Made by a program: the position numbers and the translations under genes | The notes under the pieces: model-generated | Told to the model about the DNA's origin: nothing | The model's input: only the letters and a program-made list of their open reading frames with translations | The model's database searches: none | Shown: piece after piece, positions 23,116 to 35,100 of the stretch | Position numbering within the stretch: position 1 is the first letter of the stretch | How the letters are laid out: each line of letters opens with the position of its first letter | DNA from: Omphiscola glabra | Taxonomy: Eukaryota > Mollusca > Gastropoda > Lymnaeidae | DNA length: 64,000 nt | Assembly (NCBI GenBank): GCA_964017045.1 | Contig: OZ024799.1 | Span: 30,081,596 to 30,145,595 of the forward strand | Reading direction: 5' to 3'

Positions 23116-26100
23116 ATGGAGGTTGGTAGCGTGTTTGATTCATATGCATCTTTTGAAGACGAATTCAAATTTTTTTGTAAAGAACACAATGTGTGCTTCA
23201 CTATAAGATCGTCAGAGAAGATCAAAGATCCCAATTTGCAACAACTTAAATATGAATACTTTGTGCTCTGCTGCAAACAAGGTGTTAAACGCCATTCAAA
23301 GTCTTCAACAGTACAACGACAACGAAAATCTAGGTACTTTTTGAAATTTAAAAAAGGCTGCACCTATAGGTACACGGGTACCAGAATTGAGAAGTTGGGA
23401 TTAAAAAACGATTTAAAATATTATTGTTGGGTTTGTAAGACCAAATGAGGTATCAAATGAAAGATAATTAAATGTACTATTCGTTTGTAAACTTAATTCT
23501 TCATTTTAACTAAAATAATAATAAACTACTAAGACTACTACTACTCTAGGTACTTTGACACAAAATTTAAATATGGTCCGATTGCCATGAATGATACATC
23601 ATTTTAAAGGGCTAGCTATAAGCTTTATAACAACACCAATTTCATCTTTCTATCTTTTATAGAACTGGAGTTATTATTTTTTTTGTCGAATTTTTTATGC
23701 CCCTTATATAAGCTATATATTTGACCCAAAAAACTTGTGACCCACTTTTGAATTTTTTCACTTTTTGACCCATAACTTTTTTAATTTCAAAGATAATGGA
23801 ACCAAATTTTCAGTAGATATTCTCAATACAATATACAACACAATGAACAACAAACGTTTGACATTATATCATAAATATTTATTTTGAAAAATGTTTTTGC
23901 AGAGAAATTGAAAAAAAATTATGTAAAAAAAATATTTTTTTTGTAAAATTATTATTTTTTACGTGAAAAAAAAAATGCAGGTCTATTACATTTTAAAGTA
24001 GCATCAAATCAAATTTATATTTTAATTATAGTCATTTTATGTTCTGTAGGGAATTTGAAAATACCTGAAAAGAAAAATAATTAAAATGTTAAATTAATTT
24101 TTTTTAAATCAAAGGTCCATACAATTAACTAATTACATGAAATAAATCAGTGCTACTACTTTATTGATGGGACTCTGAAAAGAAATATAGAAATGTTATT
24201 AATAAATTATTCAAATATAACACCCTGAAAATAATAATATTAATATCATTTGCCAGTATGAAATGAAGAATTTAAAATATTATGACTTAAAAAGAAAAAA
24301 ACGGGGTACAAATATTATTTTTTTAAATGTACCGGTATTCTTTTATTCCAAATGAAAAAGTTAGAGGTTCATAAACTTAAAGTAATGATACCCAAGAAAT
24401 ATTAAATCAATGCTGTGTTAATTATAACATTGATTACATCTTGAGTCCCTGGAGTTGCCTGGTGCTCATTTACCTGTGGAAGGAAACAATCATTGTGTGT
24501 TACAATAGTTGTAGCATCAATACTGTTGGAAGGCAACAGGTTCTTGTTCTTGTTAACAGGCACTACAACTGGCTGCAACAAAAGATTTGGCTTCTATTCC
24601 AATTAGTTTCAATTCATTTCTAAAAAATAGAAAGCTTTTTTATATAATCTTGACACATATACTACAGACATGTTTACTCTTACAATTTTGGCGTACAATG
24701 AATGATTTTGAGATGTATACATTTATACCCGGTATACTGTATGTTTATTTTTTACTATTAATTAAGATAATGTATTGAACGATTTTGTGATGGTGTTATG
24801 CGATTTTAAGAGTTTGAGGGTAAACAGGTCTGCATATAATTTCATATATATGTATTGCAACCTTGTAAGAAACATAGTTGCTATCCTCTTGTTGGAAGGC
24901 CTCATCAAGAGCAGAAACGGCCACTTTCATGCCCTCTGTCTTGTACGGTATGCTACTATACAGATAGATAGCATAGCCATTCTTTTCACAAATGCGGCTG
25001 CATCCTGGGCAAAGTTTGCCAGATACAGGTTATAATCCTCATTGTCACTGAAATTTCTAGAAATTACAAAGTCGAACTGAAAAGAAAAAACCAAAATAAA
25101 ATTAACAAATTTGAAGACCATTTTTATTTATTAATTATTAACTAGTCCTAGTCTTTTTAACTATAACTCTGTCTATATATAGTTTATAGTATAATTATAA
25201 TTTATAATATATTTCAATTTTATAATAATTTATATTACATTTCAATTAGCCTATACTTATACTATATTTATAACAATTTATATGATTGTTTATTTTGTTA
25301 ATTTATTTACAAATTCAATAACATTAACAATCCTAGTAATAAAATTAAAATAATAAACAATAAATGAATATAATAATATTGAACGTAGAATAAATGACAA
25401 ACCTACAAAAAAAAGTATTTTTATTATTAACTAATTAATACTAGTACTATTACTAGTATAATTACTATTACTTAGTCTAATTCTTAGTAGTATTACTATT
25501 ACTAATACTAATATTAAGTATTTATTAATATTAGTAGCATTAGTATTACCTTAGTCTTAGTTAGTGTCCATAGTGAATTGAAGTCTGAAGAACTAATTTT
25601 ATGAAATTAATTTTAATTCACAAATGACAGTAAATTAAATGCTTATGAAATTTTAGATTTACATTTGAATAGATACTTCAAATTTTGCTTTGATTTGATA
25701 CAATTAACTGTTTAAAGTATTGAATAATACTAATAACAAATACAGGTATTTCCGAAATATTCATTATATAGTGTCCGTCACTATCGATAACTGCACCGCC
25801 ATCCCGAGGCGGGAAAATGGGCAAAAAGAGAATTTGGAGTTTTGGTCACCAATTTAGGGGATTTTTAGCGGTTACTTGAGCGCAGCCTCGTTAATTATAA
25901 TAAGCTATAAAAATCAATTAATATATTCGAATATGGTACAGTATGTTCTTTTAGTGGTATCGTTTCTACAAAAAAAGTATTTAAGCTTTTATTCACCTAC
26001 CGGTCGCTTTTTGTCAACAGCGTAGTGTAGCAGTATAAAACTGTAATTAAACTTATAGGGTCGTGTGCAGAAACCAATCAGCGCAATAATGGTGACGTAA

Positions 26101-29100
26101 AACACAGCTTTTTTATGCAAATTTTGATGCTCGAATTTATTAACCGATGTCAACAAAAAGCATTCTTCAAAAAGTAGGTCAAAGGCTTATGCCTCATTTT
26201 GAGACATGCGCAGAACCATGCGCCGGCATGTATTGTTCTCCCTACTACTACAAATCACAAATGACATCCGAATAGCATTACTAATGCCATTAGCCAAAAT
26301 GGACCAGGACACGCAGCGCTGCCATTCGCACCTGGGTACCATTAAGCTAAATGCTATTCAGATGTCATTTGTGGTAGTTTATTTTAGTAAAACTGAAGAA
26401 TTAACAATTCAAACGTATAGTACATTCAATTATCTTTAATTTGATACCTCATTTGGTCTTACAAACCCAACAATAATATTTTAAACGAAGTGGATGCGTA
26501 CACCGGGGCGGTGTACCTAGCGAAACTATGGACCTAAGCCTGCGTACACCGCGGCAAAAATATACCATTGACCTGGTTTTAAGATACGGACGTTGGATGT
26601 GAACTTGTGTGGTCTTGTGGTAGACGCTAAGGGATCTTATATTAAGAGATTTACTTAATTACTATATGGCATGGGGATCGAATTTAAACCTTTTTTTTTT
26701 CTTCTTCATTTTAATTAAAAGAAGATTTTATATTTAATTTATAACAGTAGTTTTATTAGAATCTTAAAAATATTTTGTAGTATCTGAAATATTTTAAGTA
26801 TATGTTGAATTTGAAAATAATAATAAATGAGAAAACAAATAGAAAGTATGAAATATTAATATAGGCATTAGGTCCATCCATTTACGCACTATGGAAGAAG
26901 GAGGACGTTGTTGATTTTTTTATATTTTGCATACTGCTGCGCTTAGGCTTAGTGGTTGTCGGAGGGCTAGATGCGTATTTTTTCTTTCGTATGATGATAA
27001 ATTGAAGCTAACCAGCTCCTTCTACTGACATACCCAGTTCACTTGATACTTGGCTCCTCTACCTAATGTGCCGCAGATCCAATGTCTTGTTGCGTGCTTT
27101 AACAGTAATAACAGTGATGAGTGTTCAAGTGCGCATAGCACGCAGCAGTGAAATCTTTCGCACATTTTAAAAATGTTTTCTTCAAATTATGTTCCTGGAT
27201 AGTTGGATATGAAAGTTTCTTGGACTGTTTAGAAGCTGAACTTTTTCACTCAAAACAAACTCAGTTGGTTAACAGTGGGTAACATCTTAACAGGACATTT
27301 TAGGACATTGGAGCGCGTGAGCATGTTAACATATAGCATGGAAATTAGCGCTATATAAGTACTCAAATAAATCAATCAAAGAACGTACATTTGATAATAA
27401 TCTGGAATTTATGACACTCAAATACATCAGTCTATTAAAGCCAACTTTAACCTAAAAGTCTGTGCAAACAATAATATAATATTTGTGGGGGGTACGCCAC
27501 AGGTTAGGAAAATGCGTTTCACTTAAGAAGAGGCCAGATACGACCAATAAAATACTAAGAAATGCTTGCTCTTTACGAAAGTGGAACTTACCCAAATATC
27601 TTCCTCCCAACCCCCAAAATACAACCCACAAAAATGTATATAACTACCCATTAAAAAAAAAAATTACAGTTACAGTAAAACTGTTTTACAGGAACGTTGT
27701 TCCCTTGCGTTCATGCAGGGTTCATGCCCACAATAAAAATATCAGTTCTACTTTTGTTTAATCTTGCAGGTATTAATTATTTTTAAATAAATAGTTTTTA
27801 AGAGTTTAACATTAATTTTACAAGAACCGCATGCATATAGTTAAATACTGGCAAAGACCGAGGTTTTGCTGCTTTTACCGCCGTGGTGTACGCAGGCCAA
27901 AGACCATGGTTTTGCTAGGTACACCGCCGCGGTGTACGCAGGCCAAAGTCCATGGTTATTGCTAGGTACACCGCCGCGGTGTACGTAGTGCCGGCCTATT
28001 TTAAATCGTTTTTTAATCCCAGCCTCTCAATTCTGGTACCCGTGTACTATGGTGTACCTATAGCCATGTCGTTTAAAAAATTATAAAAGTAGTATGGCTG
28101 CACCTATTGGTATACGTCGTTACACGGGTACCAGAATTGAGTAGTGATCGATTCACAGATAGGGATCAAGTTTTGCTTTTTTTTCCCCATTTTAATTAAA
28201 AAATAATTTTTTAAAATTTAATTATTATGTTCATTTTGTAACAGTAGTTTTATGAAATTTTTAAAAGTATTTTGAAGCAATTAAAATATTTTAATTATTA
28301 GGCTATATAATATTTCAATTATTACGTGTTTAACCTTGAGCCTTGAACAAGTTGTGCCAGCCTTTGAATTTGAAAATAATAAGAAATTAGAAAACAATGT
28401 GACATGTATAATGACCACAGAAATTTTTGTATACTAAGCGATATTTTATTATATTTCAACATTCTTCATGTACTTGATTATTTACCTTTTACATGTAAGT
28501 GTAGCCATGATGTAGACTACAGCTTTTCAAGAATCTGTTACCGTATGTACATCCAAAAAAAAATAACAGTATATCATATGAATATTAATGTACATGGTCG
28601 TCGATTTAACCATCTTCATTCACAATATATTGGCAAAATTTACATACAATATCCACAGTTCACTCACAACCCTCAGTCTTGTAGCAAATCTTTTGAAAAC
28701 ACCACGATTTTAGAAACACAGCCGGGCTTTAGCAAATCTATGTTTACCCTGTTCATGACGGAATTTGTTTCCAGAGTGGCACAGCATGTGCTATTCGCAG
28801 GGTAAAACACAACGGACGATGCGCGTTAGACAGGATTTGCGATATTTCAAGGTTTTTTTATGTTTTTGTTAAGAAATCAATCCAGGATGGGGGGTGAGTT
28901 ATGGATAAAGGCTCAACAGGGGTTGTTAAAACCAAATAGGGGGCCTACACAAATCACGGCTCTGGATAGGGGTTGTCACAGAGGACGTCTGCACAACAAA
29001 CTTACCTTTTGCATACCACCCCCACCCCTCCCCCCTTCCACTCGGGGGGCTGCTGATGTCTGCCGGCAGTTTTTTTACAATGCGTGATGCGAGGAAATTC

Positions 29101-32100
29101 AAATATAACTATTATAAAGAGCTCAGAGTCAATACATTATAATTTCTAAATATAGGTTCATCCATATACTAATTACTATGTTGGGAGGTGCAGGTTGTTG
29201 ATTTCGGATGCTTTGCATACAGCTGCCTAAAGCAGTTGGGGGGAGGGGAGGTGGGTTCGGCAGAAAGAAAGTACATTTAATATTTATCCTGATTTTCTGA
29301 ACTCTAATACATCTAACAAAAGCAGCTTTGACCTAAAAATCTGTGAAATCAATATTTCATTTTTTGGCACAAGACTAAAAAATCACTGCAGTGTTTCCTA
29401 TTTATCATCATTTTGTTGTTTTGTGTTGACAATCGCTTGATATAACAATGTTGAAGGTTAGCCTCAGACAACCTTAGCTTCAAGACCAATGTACATGAAT
29501 CTCTCTGCCTGTAACATATTTGTGGCGTAATTATATCATGTAAATAAAAAAATTGATACACTGGATTCCGTTTAGCTAGGTACACCACCTTGGTGTACAT
29601 AGTGCCGGCCTTAAAAATATGAAACCAAAATCAATTTTCTATCTTTAGTAGTTTCTGAGCTATGTATTTTCTAAGTACAACTTTGTCCTTTTTTTTTATA
29701 TTGACCTGGATGGCATCTCCACATTCTGGGACACAATGCCACTGTATAACTCTTGTTTTAATGATAATTTTATACCACTTTTATTTTCAGAACTAATGCT
29801 GTATAAAAATAAAAAAATGTTATACAAATATAGATAAATTTTAGCTTATCTAACTCTGCACTATGTATATCAGTAAATTTAATATAATGTATTATAATTA
29901 ATAGATGGCTTTTCTGTTTACCAAATCTACAGCGTACATTATACTGGTATAAGCTATATAGTCTATATAAGGCAATGCATCCCCTCATTAATAAAATACT
30001 GTTTGGGGACTACTTATTTTCAACTTTCAAATTACGCTCATGACTAATTAATTAAAGCTTGCCCTGACCACAATGGATAAATAGTTTTTGCACACAGCAA
30101 ACTTTTATGAATGAAAGTAGAACTTTAGTATAGCCATTATGCAAGTGGCTGTGGATGGTTGCCCATGACAACATTTTGCACACATAAAATTCTGATCATT
30201 TATAATATGGACTCTACCAGGTTTTTAAAGCTCACATTAAAATGTGTCAGTTTATATGTCTTCAAAGTGCATTCTGACACACTTTTTCAAATATTTTGAT
30301 GTATATAGTGGTAATATTTGAATATTTCCTAAGTTAAGTATCGGCGTATTCTTCTTCTATATATTAAGGGCCCACAATCAATTTATTGATCATTCTGGCT
30401 CCTATGAATGTAGAGGAGATTTGCAATGTTTCTGTTCCCGGTGTTGATGAGGATATTTCACTGGTTGCAAGAGTTACTTAGTGAGGGTATCATGCACTGG
30501 GGGTTGGAAGGCCTGGGGCAATAGACGCAAATGAGTCAAGTGTTGTCGCCTCAACTGTTCCTTTTGAAAGCTTGTTCCAGTCCCTGATTGTCTTTGGCAG
30601 GAATGAGCAGTTCCTATACTGGCTTCTCGCTGGTATGAGCAGTGGACTAGCCCATTATTTATCTTGTAAATCATGAAGAGCCTGGATAGTCATTGTCATT
30701 CCTCCAATAGTAACCAGCCCAGTGTTTCCAGCATGCTGACAACACAAGAGGTATTCCTGTAGCGGTTCAGGACAAAGCGTGCTGCCCATGGCTGTACTGC
30801 CTCCAACCTGTCGATGCTCTTCTGGGTGAATGGGTCCCAGACCGAAGATGCATAATCTTAAAGCGGCCTGACAAAGGCTTTATAGGCTCTTTCTTTCACA
30901 CCGGAGTTGCTGATCTTAAGATTACGCCTTAAGAACCCCAGGGTCTTGTTTGCTTGGTTGCACACATTGTTTATATGCTCGTCCCAGCGGACGTCTCTTT
31001 GAATGGTAACACCCAGGCAGGTACTGTCAACTTCTATGTCCTCAGGATTGGATCATTCAACAAGTTCTTCCACTAATTCAACCATTAGTAACAACTCAAG
31101 TCCTTTTCATAACTATATATAACTTTAATTATCAGGAAACACAAGGCACACAGCTCTCTTTCCTAAGGTTCTACAACATCGCTTTGTCCAACCGCCATCT
31201 ACATTCCACTCCCTACACTACACTAAACTAATCTGTCACTTCCCCTACCCAAATACGTCATAACATTCACGCACAATATACAACGCTACACCTATACTCT
31301 CTAACTCAACATGATTTACTGACAAACATAACTACATTGATTTCATACCCTTGACATATCCCCCCTCTTCCGCTTAGATTATACTCCGCGAGTAGAATCT
31401 TCCAAACAAAATTTAAAGTCAGTGTATGAAATTATTAGTTAATGTAAAACTATATAACCTTGGCAAAACATCATACAGTAAATTTACATAATCACCATCG
31501 ATATTATCAACAAGTCCAAGCGATTATATTAATAGTCAAAACATGACACATTCAAAAATTAACTAATGAAACAGGGAAACAATATCCTGACTGATGAAAA
31601 GGAAAAAAAAAAATGTCACCATCCGTAGAGTCATGTAGACAGCCGTCAACTGTCCAGTTGATTTTAAGAGGGCGGGATATCTCTCTTGTCAGTCGCTTTC
31701 CACACGGCGTGTACATCTTTCACCCATGTAAACATTTCCTGCTCAAATAACAATACTTTTCCAAGGCTTAACACCAAAACAACTCCAAAAAGTACTTTGT
31801 CATATGCATAACATAATAATACATTACAAAACAAATCATGACACTTTATAAACAAACCAAAACTGCTCTCACCTAACCCCACGTTAGTGAAAACGCTCAT
31901 CTCCACCACGGAGACTCCATAAAAGCCAACCCCTCTGTTCTCACCAAGACAGCCCGAGTCCAAACCAGACCCAACACAAACACGGTTCTCAAGCCTTGAG
32001 CAACCATTGACCTCCACACCACTACTAAATTCAGCGCGTGGACTACGACCCTCGTAGGTCCACGTGAAGTCGTCCCCAATGACTTCCACTTTGTTGACAT

Positions 32101-35100
32101 TACGTCCCCTTCGTAAGACGGCCCCTGACAAGTTCGTGGCCTCTACATCGTGACAACCGTTGCTTGTCCAGGTTCTAACACCTTCAAAATCAAAACACAC
32201 ATTTTCCTCCTCCACAAAATTCTCACGAAGAATCCCCAAATCTTCATCCTTCACAAAACCCAAATTATCATCCCGCAAAAGATCAAAGTCTGCCTCTTGT
32301 ACATAATCAAAATCTCTCTTCAGTAAAAAATTCACATATTCCTGTTGTACATCAACAAAACCTACAGTTTGTACATCATCTTGTACGCCACCAGAGATGG
32401 TAGCGTGTACACCATCACAAATAATATTTTCATTTCTAAACTCTACATCATAAGCATCATCTTGTTCATGAAAAATGATATCTGGTACATTATCAAGATT
32501 CACTTGTACATGGTAAAATTGTGTATCACCTGCTTCCACCAATATTACCTCCTCCCTCGATGCCACGAACGACTCATCGTCCCTACACTCAGTTATGTTT
32601 GCATGAGATTCCTCGGGATAACTGATCTCCTCCACAAACTCTGTAATGTCCCCATCATTTTCCTTTTCCCTGGCGGACAAAATAACTTTACGCTCCTCAA
32701 CTTCCACCAATCTAGTTTCTTTATCTAACTTTATTCTCAATGTCTCAAGGTCGAATTGTATTTGTTTATCCGCTTCTATTTTAAACTTATCCAGTTCGAG
32801 TTGTCTCTGCTTATCTGACTCTATTTTTAACTTATCCAGTTCAAATTGTCTTTGTTTATCTGCCTCGATTTTTAACTTATCCAGTTCAAATTGTCTCTGT
32901 TTATCGGCCTCAGCTATTTTTAACTTATCCAGTTCGAATTGTCTTTGTTTATCTGCCTCGATTTTTAACTTATCCAGTTCAATTTGTATCTGTTTATCTG
33001 CCTCTATTTTTAACTTATCCAGTTCAAATTGTCTTTTTTATCTGCCTCTATTTTTAACTTATCAAGTTCAATTTGTTTCTGTTTATCTGCCTCTATTTTT
33101 AACTTATTGAGTTCAAATTGTCTTTGTTTATCTGCCTCTTCTATTTTTAACTTATCAAGTTCAGATTCATTAATATCAAACTCATTAAATTGTTCATAGG
33201 GATCCTCACAGTAAAAGCTGGTAATGCCATCTATATAATTCTGTTTGGCTGTACGCTCTACAGCTACATCTCTCTGTTTGCCAATTAATTTATTTTCAGT
33301 TTTATCGTGACAAACCCGATCAACATTTTTATAGGGATTCTCACAGTAAATACTGGCAATGCCCTGTATTTCCTGTTCCTGACTATCATCATCGTCACGG
33401 TCCTTAAAGTAATTTGCCTGTCTCTTTAAAATACTTGTTCGTCGTTCTGCTTCTAACTTCGCAAGTCTAATTTCTTCATCTAGTTTTTGAGTTTCATATT
33501 GCTTCTGTCTATCTCTAGGTTCGTACTGTCTCTGTCTGGCTGTACGTTCTACATATCTCTGTTTGAGTGTACGTTCTACATATCTCTGTTTGGATGTACG
33601 TTCTACATATCTCTGTTTGGCTGTTCGTTCTATGTATCTCTGTTTATCTATATGTTCTTGCGCTATCTGCGTTTCTATTCGTTCTTGCTCTCTCTGTTTT
33701 TTCCACATGCCCTTTATAAATTGCACAAGTTCGTCTCCTTGATAATGGAGTGCTAAACCCCGACGTCTAATTTCTTGTAACGTCCATTTCTCACCAACAT
33801 ATCCCGCCATAGCAATACAGATTAGGGGTGATCGTACAGTGAACAATAATAAAGGTTTAAGGACCAATCGCAGTCTATTTAAACTAGTTCTGGCAAAAAG
33901 TTAAAATCTACTAGGGTAAAAAATTTAAATATACATACGAAATTTTACACAAAAAATGTTATAAAGAAATAAAAATACAACTTGCCTGGTTAGTGGAATG
34001 TCCTAAAGGAATTAACATATTTAAGAACAACACACTTGGACTTAATTAAGTGACAATTGTTCTTAGGTTAAGTGTCAATTGTTCTTAGGTTAAGTGTCAA
34101 TGGTTCTCTCACGAACTTCAATGTTACTGGATGGCAATTCACGAGACACAGTCATAGGGTGTGGGTGACCAGGACAGATCACGGGACATCGACAGCTCAC
34201 TGGATAGGATGTAGGCGAATCGCCGACACTGGACAGTTCGTGGGTGACTCCCCAATGCAGGATGGGTGCATAGGCAGCGTGATGCAGGATAGGACGTCAA
34301 TGGCTCGATGATACAGGACGTTGATCAACTGGGTGACCGGACAGGGCCACGGGACATCGACAGCTCACTGGACACTGGACACGATGTAGGCACTCACCGA
34401 CAGACAGTTCATATGCAGCTTAATACAGCACTGCAACGACGGTCAATAACCACTGCGGTCTACAGCAACAGCGGGGTGTGTCAGCGGTGGTAACAGCAAA
34501 GGGCGGTGTAAAGCTCAGAAGAATACACCGATCAGCGGCTCATAGCATCCGACAGGTGCTTTGGTTGGGACAGGAGACACAAAGCCTGTTCGGACGACGA
34601 CACACAGCTTGTTCAGGCGACGACACACAGCTTGTTCGGGCGACGACACACAGCTTGTTCAGACGGCGACACACAGCTTGCTCGGGCGACGACACACAGC
34701 TTGTTCGGGCGATGACACTGGTAACTTCAGGGCGAGGCGTAGTTATTTCACTGGAGCCGGACACGACCTTCGTAACTTCATACAGGGCAGGACATTGTTA
34801 TTTCACTGTAACTGGACACGACCTTCGTAACTTCATACAGGGCAGGACGTAGTTAACTTGAATAACGGCCAGGCGCAGTTAACATAACTAGCCTGATACA
34901 GGACGTAGGTAGTTAATGGAGTCACTGGTGTATGCAACTCATACACACTTGATACACGGTGGCATCAGAGCTCCGACCTTGAAACACGGGACAGCGACGA
35001 TACTTGTAACTTCACAAAAGTATAAGAAAGTTCTTGGACTTTACCTCAAGTAAGAAAATGATGTTTTCCAATCCCGGACGGGCCCCCAATGTCAACTTCT

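Noticed and set aside
23334..23448. Extension of the 23116 ORF past 23333
   Set aside because: The extension reads into a MITE; the donor at 23334 joins in phase to the exon at 36020.
28404..28805. 133-codon ORF inside TIR copy 3
   Set aside because: No domain is recognisable and copies 1 and 2 do not keep the frame.
31025..31050. LINE reading frame apparently continuing into the LTR (EDIEVDSTCLGVTI)
   Set aside because: LTR ends, PBS, PPT and the GGTAC duplication all place the boundary at 31024/31025; the same bases start the other LTR, so this is coincidence.
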